Notes: a model not told the origin generated them from the letters alone. A stretch of 21,899 nucleotides of DNA from Planctomycetota bacterium (GCA_019456245.1 VRUF01000004.1:1-21899); one strand, 5' to 3'. Shown: positions 14,642-21,899, counted from the stretch's first letter. Numbers and translations are program-made.

Positions 14642-14705
14642 AGAAAGCTCCGTAAAAAAAGTTATTCTATAGTATAGTCGAAGCGAATAATGATTTGTTT
14701 CATTT

Positions 14706-14734
14706 ATAATACCCAGACTGGTCGAAATATTCAA
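14706..14734 (-). promoter_or_regulatory. Predicted promoter of the sigma-factor operon
   Basis: On the minus strand TTGAAT (14729-14734), a 17-bp spacer and TATTAT (14706-14711) lie about 65 bp before the sigma ATG. The same -35 hexamer and spacing occur in the candidate promoter facing the cupin gene (14846-14874). Confidence 0.45.
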
Positions 14735-14805
14735 GTGATAAGCTATAACTCCTTGTAAGACAAAATGTTATGCGAATTAAAAATTAAGGCAAGAGAGAAA
14801 TTAAA

Positions 14806-14937
14806 ATGTCATACAGGGGCGTTGAAATAGTCACCCCTAAGGAGGTTGAATGCTGTTTGACAGTGCTGTATAGTATAGAAATTAACCGGCGAGCCGAATT
14901 TCTCGTTGACTTACCCGGCGAAATTGATACTCTTTGA
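14806..14937 (+). CDS. Possible 43-residue small protein
   Basis: ATG 14806 has AGAGAG about 9 nt upstream and opens a frame MSYRGVEIVTPKEVECCLTV ... DLPGEIDTL ending at TGA 14935-14937. The composition is protein-like and mixed-charge, with no signal peptide or known domain. It sits 34 bp before the cupin gene on the same strand. Against it, a promoter-like sequence lies inside the frame and the leader region is otherwise regulatory. I do not recognise the peptide. Confidence 0.35.
   Translation: MSYRGVEIVTPKEVECCLTVLYSIEINRRAEFLVDLPGEIDTL
14846..14874 (+). promoter_or_regulatory. Candidate promoter facing the cupin-protease genes
   Basis: TTGAAT (14846-14851), 17 bp and TATAGT (14869-14874) would give a leader of roughly 90 nt before the cupin ATG. 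The rest of the 330-bp space between the divergent sigma and cupin starts is AT-rich. The string TATAGTATAG occurs on the plus strand both here and just before the sigma gene (near 14668). Confidence 0.4.
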
Positions 14938-14971
14938 GTGTATCTGAAACCGAAACCATAGGGAGAAAAAA

Positions 14972-15253
14972 ATGCCTGCCATCAAAGACATTACGGTTAC
15001 CAAACCGACCGAAGAACAGATCGCCGTCTGTGAGCAATGGCCGATATGGACAAGTGACCCAAGTAAATTCGACTGGGAATACACCCAGACCGAAACATGC
15101 CTCATCATCGAGGGCAAGGTCACCGTAAGCGGCTGGGGCGAATCGCCCGAATCGGTAACATTTGGCGCAGGCGACCTTGTTGTTTTTCCCACAGGCCTAA
15201 AATGCGCCTGGAACGTCGAACAAGCCGTAAAAAAGCACTACAACTTTAGTTGA
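14972..15253 (+). CDS. Small cupin-domain protein (cupin_3 / ureidoglycine-aminohydrolase-like)
   Basis: A 93-residue single cupin barrel. Visible blocks are QWPIWTSDPSKFDWEYTQTETCLIIEGKVTVSG (first half) and SVTFGAGDLVVFPTGLKCAWNV (second half with the GDLVVFP turn). This matches the cupin_3 family, whose members are annotated after the ureidoglycine aminohydrolase domain but are mostly uncharacterised. The usual metal histidines are reduced: the first motif has Glu and Thr where HxH is common, so metal binding is doubtful. AGGGAG precedes the ATG. It lies 38 bp before the protease gene and may be co-transcribed with it. Confidence 0.8.
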   Translation: MPAIKDITVTKPTEEQIAVCEQWPIWTSDPSKFDWEYTQTETCLIIEGKVTVSGWGESPESVTFGAGDLVVFPTGLKCAWNVEQAVKKHYNFS

Positions 15254-15291
15254 ACAGAACACACGCAGTCCCTAAAAAAGGAGACGATGAT

Positions 15292-16779
15292 ATGTACAAG
15301 TCACTAAAAACGAAGGCCTTTCTGCTCTTAGCCCTGGTCGCTATGCTTTCCGCGTTGGTCAGCGCGGAGGATCCCACCAACACGTACCAGAAATCCGTGG
15401 TCCTTATTAAGAGTGTTTTTCAGGATTTTGATTACAGCACACCCTGGAAACAAACCGCGATGGCTTCTGGCGTCGGTTCCGGTTTCGTTGTTTCCGACAA
15501 CGCCATCCTCACCAACGCGCACAACGTAAGCAATACCAAATATGTCGAGTTGAAAAAGCAGGGCCTGCCCCAGCGTTACCTTGCTTACGTTACCTACGTC
15601 GGACACGACTGCGACCTGGCCCTTATCACCACACAGGACCCGGCCTTCTTCGCCGACACCGTCCCGCTGGAACTTGGACCGATCCCGGCTGCAAACTCCA
15701 CCGTACGAACATACGGATTTCCAATGGGCGGAAGACACATATCCGTTACCGAAGGAGTTGTCTCAAGAATACAGATGGATCTCTACTCGCATACCCGCGC
15801 AGACACACACCTCGTCGTCCAGACCGATGCCGCGATAAACCCCGGCAACTCAGGCGGACCCGTAATGCAGGACGGAAAGGTCGTAGGCGTCGCGTTTCAG
15901 GGGCTAAGAGCCGCCGACAACATCGGCTATATGATACCGACCACCGTCATACAACACTTTCTCGACGATACTGCTGACGGCGTATACGACGGTTTCGGCT
16001 CGTTGGGTTTCAGTTTCTTCCCGGCCCTGCATTCCGAAAGCTACTGCCGGTACCTGAACCTTCCCCCCGGCCAGCAAGGCGTCGTGGTGCTCAACACCAT
16101 GCTTAACAGTTCCATCGAAGACATCTTCAAAGCCGAAGACGTCATCACGAAATTTGACGACTATGACATCGACAATGACGCAATGGTAAACGTCTACGGA
16201 CTGGCCCTGCACATGTCCGAGATCACCGAACAAAAGCAGATCGGTGATACCATCGACATAACCTATTACCGCGACGGCGAAGAGCGAACCGTAACAGCAG
16301 CCATCGCGGCCAACCGCCCGCCGCTGCCGTATTGGAGACAGTTCGATACAAAACCGAGATACTACCTTTACGCCGGCCTTACATTCGTACCCCTAAGCAG
16401 AAACTTTCTGGAAACGTGGGGTAAGGATTGGGCAGCCGAAATTCCCTTCCGCCTGAAATACCTCTTCGCAAACTCGGCGCAGCTTAACGAGTCGAAAGAG
16501 AGAACCGAGTATGTCGTCCTCTCGGAGATACTTCCCGACGAAGTAAATTCATACTCCACGAGACACCTTAACAGCGTAGTCGAAACGGTAAACGGCGTGG
16601 CGATAAACTCGCTTGCGGACCTGAAGGCCGCTTTCGAAGATAACGAAGATCCGTTCTGCAAGATCAAGTTCATGTTCTCTGAGACCCCGCTTATCCTTGA
16701 CAGCGAAGAGGCATTCGTCAGAACACCTGAAATAATGAATAAATACAACGTACCCGCAAAGGCAAGCCTGGAGAACTGA
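15292..16779 (+). CDS. Deg/HtrA-type serine protease with PDZ domains (plant Deg9-like layout)
   Basis: A 495-residue exported protease. The signal peptide (1 to about 25, LVSA-ED) is followed by a trypsin-like domain with the complete triad: His77 in LTNAHNV, Asp108 in HDCDLALI and Ser187 in NPGNSGGPV. A first PDZ-like region spans about 236-340, and a C-terminal region about 357-490 (AGLTFVPLSRNFL, EYVVLSEILPDEVNSY, VVETVNGVAINSLADLKAAF, LDSEEAFVRTPEIMNKYNVP) resembles the second PDZ of the plant Deg2/Deg9 group. Deg proteases degrade or refold damaged envelope proteins. A frame start at 15250 (TTG) exists, but ATG 15292 follows AAGGAG and the signal peptide. The next gene, its catalytically inactive paralogue, starts 2 bp after the stop. 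Confidence 0.93.
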   Translation: MYKSLKTKAFLLLALVAMLSALVSAEDPTNTYQKSVVLIKSVFQDFDYSTPWKQTAMASGVGSGFVVSDNAILTNAHNVSNTKYVELKKQGLPQRYLAYVTYVGHDCDLALITTQDPAFFADTVPLELGPIPAANSTVRTYGFPMGGRHISVTEGVVSRIQMDLYSHTRADTHLVVQTDAAINPGNSGGPVMQDGKVVGVAFQGLRAADNIGYMIPTTVIQHFLDDTADGVYDGFGSLGFSFFPALHSESYCRYLNLPPGQQGVVVLNTMLNSSIEDIFKAEDVITKFDDYDIDNDAMVNVYGLALHMSEITEQKQIGDTIDITYYRDGEERTVTAAIAANRPPLPYWRQFDTKPRYYLYAGLTFVPLSRNFLETWGKDWAAEIPFRLKYLFANSAQLNESKERTEYVVLSEILPDEVNSYSTRHLNSVVETVNGVAINSLADLKAAFEDNEDPFCKIKFMFSETPLILDSEEAFVRTPEIMNKYNVPAKASLEN

Positions 16780-16781
16780 CC

Positions 16782-18290
16782 ATGACATATAGACCGATCT
16801 TAACGATAACAATTTTTGCCGCGATGCTGTTTTCCGGGTGTGAAGTAACGCAGCAGAAAAGCTCCGATTCCGCCGAAACGGCTTTCAAGGACGAGATAAA
16901 AAATTCACTCGTATTCCTTGACATAACCAGATCGGCCTACACAAACCTCCAGCCGTGGAAGTTGGCCCCGATTTCTCAGGAACACGGATACGGCTGTGCG
17001 GTCGGGCCATACCAGGTACTGACCACCGCACGCAACATGATCGATGCCGCATACATCAAAGCAAGGCGCTTCGGACAAAACGAGTTTATCCCCGTCACCG
17101 TAAAAGCAATCGACTACGAAGCCAACCTCTGCCTGCTCGCCCTTGACCCCAACGCCATGAACGAACCGCTCGAGCCGCTGACCTTCGTCGAAGAATTTAA
17201 CAAAGACGCCGAGCTCATTGCATGGTGGATATCCGCAGGCGGCCAGCTCAACACTTCACGCGCCTCCCTCGACCGCGCCGAAGTAAACAAATCAACCGTC
17301 TCATACTCGCAGGCACTGGATTATGTCGTCGCCAATTCCCCGCAAACACCGGGCAGGGGACGTCTCTTCTGTTATAATGAAAAACCGGTCGGCATCGCTT
17401 ACTGGTCGGACTCTCTAAACGCCGAAGCCGGCCTTGCACCGGCACACACCATCAACCTCTTCCTTCAGGACGCTCGCGACGGAAAATACGAAGGCTTTCC
17501 CGCATTGGGGTTTTCGGTCCGTAACCTCGTCGACCCAGCCATGCGCAGCTACCTCAAAATGCCTCCGGAAATCACAGACGGTATCTACGTAAGCAAAGTT
17601 TACAAACTCGGTACCGGCGCAGATGTCCTGAAACCCAATGACGTCGTCCTCGCTATCGACAGCAACCCGATAGATTCGCACGGCCGATTCGCCCATCCCG
17701 TATTCGACCGCATCATGTATCACGACCTCATCACAAGCCGCAAAATCGGCGAGACGATTAACTTCGACATCTTCCGCGACGGAGAAAAAAAACAAATCTC
17801 TGCCGTCGCAAAAAATTTCAAAGTCTCCGAAATGCTTGTTCCATACTACGAGTACGGCAAGCAGCCCGAATACATCGTAACCGCCGGATACGTCATACAG
17901 AAACTCACCCGCCCGTATCTGGCTAACTGGGGCGACAACTGGCAAGGCGCATCCCCGCCGCATCTCTACAACTACTACCGAAACGTATCGTTTAATCCCT
18001 CCGACGAAAGAGAAGACATACTGGTTCTAAGCTATGTTCTACCGGCCGATATTTCGCTCGGCTTCCATTCGCTCGGCAGGATCGTAATAGACAGATACAA
18101 CGGAATAAAGGTCAGAAGGATCGAAGACATCGTAGAGGCAATGAAACTAAACCCGCTCGATCTGTTCGACACAATAACGTTTGAAAACGACTACCCGACC
18201 GTAGTAATAGACAGAAGCAAACTCTACGCCGCCGACCAGTTCATACAAAAGAACTACGGAATAAACAAGCTGACAAACGTAACGCCATGA
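16782..18290 (+). CDS. Deg-like pseudoprotease lipoprotein (all three catalytic residues lost)
   Basis: A 502-residue paralogue of the preceding protease over its whole length. It begins with a lipoprotein signal (lipobox LFSGC, Cys20), so it should be membrane-anchored while its partner is soluble. The catalytic positions are replaced: LTNAHNV becomes LTTARNM (His to Arg84), CDLALI becomes ANLCLL (Asp to Asn115) and PGNSGGP becomes PGRGRLF (Ser to Gly193). The PDZ-like regions are kept (FPALGFSV, GIYVSKVYK, VLKPNDVVLAIDSNPI; then TAGYVIQKLTRPYLANWG, ILVLSYVLPADIS, VIDRYNGIKV). The uninterrupted reading frame speaks against simple decay. It begins 2 bp after the protease stop with GGAGAA overlapping that gene's end. 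A role as tether, adaptor or regulator of the active protease is inferred. Confidence 0.9.
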   Translation: MTYRPILTITIFAAMLFSGCEVTQQKSSDSAETAFKDEIKNSLVFLDITRSAYTNLQPWKLAPISQEHGYGCAVGPYQVLTTARNMIDAAYIKARRFGQNEFIPVTVKAIDYEANLCLLALDPNAMNEPLEPLTFVEEFNKDAELIAWWISAGGQLNTSRASLDRAEVNKSTVSYSQALDYVVANSPQTPGRGRLFCYNEKPVGIAYWSDSLNAEAGLAPAHTINLFLQDARDGKYEGFPALGFSVRNLVDPAMRSYLKMPPEITDGIYVSKVYKLGTGADVLKPNDVVLAIDSNPIDSHGRFAHPVFDRIMYHDLITSRKIGETINFDIFRDGEKKQISAVAKNFKVSEMLVPYYEYGKQPEYIVTAGYVIQKLTRPYLANWGDNWQGASPPHLYNYYRNVSFNPSDEREDILVLSYVLPADISLGFHSLGRIVIDRYNGIKVRRIEDIVEAMKLNPLDLFDTITFENDYPTVVIDRSKLYAADQFIQKNYGINKLTNVTP

Positions 18291-18500
18291 CGGTATTGAG
18301 TAGAAAAATGGCCGCCGGAAAAATAATTGCAATAACGCATTGCCCGCCGGCGTCTAAAAGATCAAACCAAGCCGTTCTGCTTTTGGTTCGGCACTACCGA
18401 TCCGCATCGCACATATGATAAAGCGTTTTGCGGAACACGGGTATAACGATAAAGAAAGGCCGGGACAGACCTTAATTATTATTTTTTTCGGGAGAATAAT
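18291..18500. other. Intergenic space with inverted repeats, no gene seen
   Basis: CGCCGG (near 18314) can pair with CCGGCG (near 18347), and AACCAA (near 18366) with TTGGTT (near 18384). Neither stem is followed by a T-run, so I do not call a terminator. Short frames here lack ribosome-binding sites. The final AT-rich stretch before 18501 carries the ribosome-binding site (CGGGAG) of the next gene. Confidence 0.3.
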
Positions 18501-19121
18501 ATGAAGGAAGGCAGATTGTTAAAGTTCGCCGTCGGCGCCGCCGCTGCCGTTGTTGCAACAGGCTGTAGAAATAATGCCCCTCCAGATACAGGAAGGATCG
18601 AAAACGGAACCTACACCAATGACTTTTTCAAATTCTCCGTAAGCATCCCGCCCGGCTGGAACATCGCAGGCGATCCGACCGAAGAATACCTCGCAGAAGA
18701 AGGCAGCGATGCGGTCTTCTGGGAAGGAGCACCAGAGGGTGCATATTTTATAAACCTTCTCACCGTTTTCCAATACCCGCCTGATCTGGAAAAAACTCCA
18801 AACCCCGGTTTCTGCTGGATGGCCGAAAAGATCGAAAAAACTCCCGAGCCTGTCACCGCGACAAAATGCCTTACAGCGATAAAACAATACCTCACTACAA
18901 GCGACATCGAGGCCTCGTTCCCAAAAGGAATATACTCCGTGCAGCTCGATAAACAAAATTTCGAAGTAATGGACGTCCAGCTAAAAACGGACAACGCAAT
19001 CGCCAACCAGAAATATTACGTAACAATAAAAAAAGGCTACGCGCTATTCTGCATAATCAACACAACAGAGACAACAAAAAACGCCGCAATAGGAAAAATG
19101 ATAGAATCGGCAAACTTCTAA
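18501..19121 (+). CDS. Lipoprotein of a two-member paralogous family, copy A
   Basis: A 206-residue lipoprotein with signal peptide and lipobox VATGC (Cys22). The body starts with GTYTNDFFKFSVSIPPGWNIAG, a pattern (Y-x-N-x-x-F-x-S-x-P-x-GW) seen in PsbP/DUF1795-like periplasmic proteins. It continues with FINLLTVFQYP, MAEKIEKTP, SDIEASFPKG, FEVMDVQL and KKGYALFCIINTTET. The same blocks in the same order occur in the convergent neighbour at 19168-19818. GGGAG lies 6-7 nt before the ATG. Function unknown; location would be the periplasmic face of a membrane. The PsbP/DUF1795 resemblance is my inference from the first block only. Confidence 0.8.
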   Translation: MKEGRLLKFAVGAAAAVVATGCRNNAPPDTGRIENGTYTNDFFKFSVSIPPGWNIAGDPTEEYLAEEGSDAVFWEGAPEGAYFINLLTVFQYPPDLEKTPNPGFCWMAEKIEKTPEPVTATKCLTAIKQYLTTSDIEASFPKGIYSVQLDKQNFEVMDVQLKTDNAIANQKYYVTIKKGYALFCIINTTETTKNAAIGKMIESANF

Positions 19122-19148
19122 CGGGTTAAAATCGGCAACGTAGCTTTC

Positions 19149-19170
19149 GACCTTAAGGTCCATATTTTTA
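19149..19170 (+). terminator. Possible terminator between convergent lipoprotein genes
   Basis: GACCTTAAGGTC (19149-19160) is a perfect 12-bp palindrome (4-bp stem with TTAA loop if folded) followed by CATATTTTTA. It lies in the 46-bp gap between the two convergent lipoprotein genes. A longer, weaker pairing (CGGCAAC near 19132 with GTTACCG near 19180) encloses it. Confidence 0.35.
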
Positions 19171-19818
19171 TTTAAAGGTTACCGACTCTAATAGTTTTTG
19201 CAGAGAGGCCTTTTCCTCGTCCGTTGTATAAGTTATTGTTAACAGCAAGGCATAACCTTTACTTATAGCAGCATATTGTTTTTGCTGGATGATAACTCCT
19301 GCCGTCAACGCCTCTATGTACATTACATCAAAATCAACTCCGCCGATCTTTTCAGTAGATGTCTCCCGTGGAAATGAAACATCAATAGCACTTGATTCAA
19401 GAAGTTTCCGAAAATGGAAATGATAATCACTTCCTCGCTTTATCCCCGGCACATGACGAACTTTTTCCGCAATGCACATAAGACTTGGATTAGATGCAAC
19501 AGGTGCTCCCAGGGGATGTTCGAAAGCAGCGACAAGATTCACCGATTGCAATTCGGAGGCTTTTATCACCGCCTCTAAATTTTCATCGTCACCTGCCGCA
19601 AGTTTTGTCCCAATGTCCATGAGTTCTTTTTGGGTTTCTTGATCCTGTATGCTCCAGCCAGAAGGAAACGATATGCTCAATCCGAAATACTCGTTCCGAT
19701 AGACACTGCCCTCAACAGTACCAAAATCAATTTCGTCAGAGGCTTTTTTCTCACACCCTGATAAAAACACAACTGAAAGCACAATAAATATAAAATGCGT
19801 TAGTTTCGTTCCGCTCAT
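19168..19818 (-). CDS. Lipoprotein of a two-member paralogous family, copy B
   Basis: A 216-residue lipoprotein with lipobox FLSGC (Cys22). Blocks SVYRNEYFGLSISFPSGWSIQD, SVNLVAAFEHP, CIAEKVRHVPG, SAIDVSFPRE, FDVMYIEAL and SKGYALLLTITYTTDEEKASLQKLLESVTF match copy A in order, so the two are paralogues in tail-to-tail arrangement. A longer start at 19839 is possible, but ATG 19818 has AAGGAG at 9-nt spacing and gives a standard lipoprotein signal. The overall identity looks modest, so the duplication is old. Function unknown. Confidence 0.8.
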   Translation of the reverse strand: MSGTKLTHFIFIVLSVVFLSGCEKKASDEIDFGTVEGSVYRNEYFGLSISFPSGWSIQDQETQKELMDIGTKLAAGDDENLEAVIKASELQSVNLVAAFEHPLGAPVASNPSLMCIAEKVRHVPGIKRGSDYHFHFRKLLESSAIDVSFPRETSTEKIGGVDFDVMYIEALTAGVIIQQKQYAAISKGYALLLTITYTTDEEKASLQKLLESVTFK

Positions 19819-19866
19819 TAGTACCATCTCCTTTTTCATACACTATTAAGTTAGTTAAGATGTTTC

Positions 19867-20772
19867 TTACCGTAATATCTTGCCTTTGCGAACATCGCCT
19901 TTTTTGTCCAGTAATTGTACTCCTGAGATCGTGCCGAACTTTTCAAAGTCGAAAACTTCCCACACCACCTTCTTATCCGGTGTTACCTCGAATATCTGCG
20001 GTTGCTCTCCAACGTGCCCGTGGCCGCCCCAGTTGCAAACGACCGTATTACCGTTTCCAAGCCGCTGGATCCCGGCAGCAAACCGAATCGGATTTCCCTC
20101 CACGTCGTTTTCGTTAATTTCCCAAACAACTTTATCGTTCGCATCGATCTCGAAAACCCTGTGTCCATCGCCGATAGTTATGATCGTATTACCGTTCGCC
20201 AGCCGCCAGCCGCCAAACGCAAAATTTTCAACTGCAATCGTACGTATCACCTTGCCGTCTGAATCATACTCCCTGACAACTTTGTCGCTGCCATGGCCGA
20301 CAATATAATTGCCGTTAACAAGTTTTCGCGCCTGCCGCATCTGCCTGTGCTTATTTTCCTGATTAGTCACAAGCTTGACCGTCTTTACGACCTTCCCTGC
20401 CGAGTTGATCTCACGGATCTCGCACGGCCCGGAAACGGCTACCATATAATTGCCATCGCCTAATGGCTGACACGCATGAACCTCCTCATCTTTTCCAACC
20501 GTATATTCCCAGACAACTTTCTTATCTAGCGTAACTTCCTTTGCCCCTTTGACATGAGTGAACAAAATATTACCATTTTTCATCTGCCAAACATCCTGGG
20601 GTTTTCGTGCCGCATACTCCCACTCGACCTCACCTTCGGCGGAAACGATCCATATCATACTTTTGCCATAGTCAGCACACAAAAAACGATGCGAAACCGC
20701 CCCGCCGATGCTGCTGCAACCTGCACAAAACAAAACAGCAATTCCCAAAACAACAACAGCAAATTTATTCAT
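19867..20772 (-). CDS. Lipoprotein beta-propeller (PQQ-like repeat) protein
   Basis: A 301-residue lipoprotein with lipobox FCAGC (Cys19). The body consists of about six to seven propeller-type repeats in which a D/N-x-x-x-K-V-V-W-E strand alternates with L-x-N-G-N-x-I/V turns (GEVEWEYAA, NGNILFTH, DKKVVWEYTV, NGNYIVGHG, NGNTIITIGDGHRVFEIDANDKVVWEIN, NGNTVVCNWGGHGH, DKKVVWEVFDF). This is the PQQ-like/arylsulfotransferase-N type of propeller. PQQ ligands cannot be confirmed, and catalytic function is unlikely without further domains. A longer frame starts at 20814, but ATG 20772 has GAGG upstream and begins the signal peptide. It ends 48 bp before the copy B lipoprotein start on the same strand, so the two may be co-transcribed. 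Confidence 0.8.
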   Translation of the reverse strand: MNKFAVVVLGIAVLFCAGCSSIGGAVSHRFLCADYGKSMIWIVSAEGEVEWEYAARKPQDVWQMKNGNILFTHVKGAKEVTLDKKVVWEYTVGKDEEVHACQPLGDGNYMVAVSGPCEIREINSAGKVVKTVKLVTNQENKHRQMRQARKLVNGNYIVGHGSDKVVREYDSDGKVIRTIAVENFAFGGWRLANGNTIITIGDGHRVFEIDANDKVVWEINENDVEGNPIRFAAGIQRLGNGNTVVCNWGGHGHVGEQPQIFEVTPDKKVVWEVFDFEKFGTISGVQLLDKKGDVRKGKILR

Positions 20773-20834
20773 AATTAACACCTCAAAAAAAAACCAGACC
20801 AGGATGTACTTCACCGCACGCGGGTATCAATACA

Positions 20835-20863
20835 ATAATACACCAAAAAACAATACCAAACAA
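20835..20863 (-). promoter_or_regulatory. Possible promoter of the propeller lipoprotein gene
   Basis: On the minus strand TTGTTT (20858-20863), a 17-bp spacer and TATTAT (20835-20840) lie about 63 bp before the ATG. The sequence is A/T-rich, so chance matches are likely. Confidence 0.3.
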
Positions 20864-21000
20864 ACAAATCCAGGGCAAATTAAGCCGTTTCAGCCGCGAA
20901 ATTCTCAGCAAAGGCAAAAAAAGTAAAGATTTATTGTAACAAAAACGGTATACCTGCGTCATATATACTGGTCACGATTGAAAATTCCCGTTTAGTTCGC

Positions 21001-21063
21001 GGTAACTTATTTCTAAACAAATAGTTACCATTTACTCGCGGGTATTTACTACCCTTAAGGGTA
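21001..21063. promoter_or_regulatory. Cluster of inverted repeats in the divergent intergenic region
   Basis: The 358-bp gap 20773-21130 separates divergent lipoprotein genes. It holds GGTAACTTATTT/AAATAGTTACC (21001-21029, one bulge), GGGTA/TACCC (21040-21054) and the perfect 14-bp palindrome TACCCTTAAGGGTA (21050-21063). The last two share TACCC and so exclude each other as RNA stems. CGCGGGTAT also occurs near 20820. They may be operators or an RNA switch for the gene at 21131. No coding frame is convincing in this gap. Confidence 0.4.
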
Positions 21064-21130
21064 TATTGTGTGTTGGTGCTAATATCGAGCTTAATGAACA
21101 ACCATCAAAGCAGATTAAAAAGGAATTGCC

Positions 21131-21676
21131 ATGAAAAAAGTTCTGCTGACGCTATTTTTAACCGCAATAACGCTGTATACCTCGGGTTGTGCCACGATTG
21201 TTGGCGGCATCATCGGGCATCAATCGGGAGAAAAGTATGCCGGAGCGGCCATTGGGGCAGGGCTCGATTTTGGGCCGGGCATAGTCAGGGGTATCGGCCA
21301 GATGTTCGCCAACCCCGAGAAAGATATTAAACACGCCCGGATCGACTCACAGAAAGGACAAATAACACTGCCTGAATGGGCGTTTACGAGCAAGCGGCTG
21401 GAAGGCTTAACGCGACGCTTGCGGGATATCTTCCAGGAAAATCAGTGGACCGGTAGCCTCGAGGAAAAAAAGAGCGGAATTGGCAGTACCGTCTTCCAGG
21501 AAAAATGGCAGTGCAAAACAAAAGACGGAGTCGAGTTCGAGATGACCGTCCTTAAAGAAAAACGCAAAAGACCCAAAATCTCGATCGAAGTGCCCGCCGA
21601 CAACCGCAGTAAACAAAGTGAGACCACCATCCAAATATTTGACTGGCTTCCGGAGGCTCTCAAACGGAAAGGCTAA
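21131..21676 (+). CDS. Lipoprotein with glycine-rich membrane-like segment
   Basis: A 181-residue lipoprotein with lipobox YTSGC (Cys20). Directly after it comes a Gly/Ala-rich stretch (ATIVGGIIGHQSGEKYAGAAIGAGLDFGPGIVRGIG) reminiscent of glycine-zipper segments in outer-membrane lipoproteins. The remainder is charged and soluble (ITLPEWAFTSKRLEGLTRRL, VFQEKWQCKTKDGVEFEMTVLKEKRKRP). I do not recognise a family. AAGGA lies 6-7 nt before the ATG. The next gene starts 34 bp later on the same strand, so the two probably form an operon. Confidence 0.75.
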   Translation: MKKVLLTLFLTAITLYTSGCATIVGGIIGHQSGEKYAGAAIGAGLDFGPGIVRGIGQMFANPEKDIKHARIDSQKGQITLPEWAFTSKRLEGLTRRLRDIFQENQWTGSLEEKKSGIGSTVFQEKWQCKTKDGVEFEMTVLKEKRKRPKISIEVPADNRSKQSETTIQIFDWLPEALKRKG

Positions 21677-21710
21677 CCCTCCCTTCCCTTTTGGATAGAG
21701 AAAATTTTTT

Positions 21711-21899
21711 ATGAAAAAATTGCTAATGGTTTTTATTTTGGTGCCGGCAATTGTTATTGCCCTTGCCCTTGCCGTTGCCGATACCCCTGTTCAAACCGAT
21801 GCTTCCGGCAGGATCGATCTGAAAATATTATACGCCGGCTTGCCTGAAACAGACCGGGCAAAAGATTTCATGGATTTCCTGGGCAAGCATTTCAAAGAG
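21711..21899 (+). CDS. Exported protein, N-terminal part, runs off the window
   Basis: ATG 21711 is preceded by GGATAGAG and opens a frame of 63 codons that is still open at the window edge. It begins with a signal peptide (MKKLLMVFILVPAIVIALAL, cleavage near AVA-DT), followed by GRIDLKILYAGLPETDRAKDFMDFLGKHFKE. The strand-turn KILYAGLP could start a Rossmann-like or ThuA-like domain, but too little is visible to name a family. Confidence 0.7.
   Translation, partial: MKKLLMVFILVPAIVIALALAVADTPVQTDASGRIDLKILYAGLPETDRAKDFMDFLGKHFKE

Noticed and set aside
17415..17963. 182-codon minus-strand frame within the pseudoprotease gene
   Set aside because: Shadow frame; the plus-strand protein aligns throughout with the neighbouring protease.
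16782..18290. Calling the second Deg-like gene a pseudogene
   Set aside because: The frame is intact over 502 codons, has a functional lipobox and keeps the PDZ-like regions; loss is confined to catalytic positions.
18309..18419. 36-codon frame MAAGKIIAITHC... between the pseudoprotease and lipoprotein genes
   Set aside because: No ribosome-binding site, and it lies in inverted-repeat sequence.

Overview
The window looks like chromosomal DNA from a bacterium of the Planctomycetota, most likely the Phycisphaerae side. The best pointer is the ECF sigma factor with a long C-terminal extension carrying hydrophobic segments. It heads a small operon with a LolA-like and a leucine-rich-repeat exported protein, and there are many lipoproteins, an SBBP beta-propeller and a plant-Deg9-like protease nearby. 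This placement is inferred from gene content only. There are no rRNA or tRNA genes, no CRISPR array and no intact transposase.

Layout. Positions 1-4888 are all on the minus strand and metabolic: a PPOX-fold flavoprotein, then pyruvate dehydrogenase E1 alpha, E1 beta and E2 tightly packed (1-10 bp gaps), then an HD-domain hydrolase and the start of purC, each of these last two with its own recognisable promoter. Positions 5185-6919 are on the plus strand: an alpha/beta hydrolase with an Asp nucleophile, a DUF3859 protein that appears to be translated from a leaderless mRNA, and a small SAP-domain Cys-rich protein whose promoter overlaps a perfect inverted repeat. Positions 7023-9959 are on the minus strand: an exported SBBP propeller protein, a two-zinc-ribbon protein and a four-CBS-domain protein. 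The spaces between these hold a 166-bp palindromic element and one copy of a 174-bp direct repeat. The second copy lies upstream of the CBS gene and carries a truncated piece of the zinc-ribbon gene.

Positions 10335-14641 (minus) form a three-gene unit: a sigma factor with a C-terminal extension, a LolA-like exported protein and a large LRR exported protein. The two exported proteins share the same mature N-terminus (GS-x-VWD-x-YR-x-QK). Divergent from it, 14972-18290 (plus) encodes a small cupin, a Deg/HtrA protease with an intact His-Asp-Ser triad, and 2 bp later a lipoprotein paralogue of that protease in which all three catalytic residues are replaced. The last 3.4 kb holds two convergent paralogous lipoproteins, a lipoprotein propeller protein, a glycine-rich lipoprotein and the start of another exported protein.

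The right two thirds therefore reads as a cell-envelope region. The most unusual items are the protease/pseudoprotease pair and the sigma/LolA-like/LRR unit. The functional link between them (divergent promoters with matching TTGAAT -35 boxes) is an inference. All start sites were chosen by eye from Shine-Dalgarno spacing and signal peptides.
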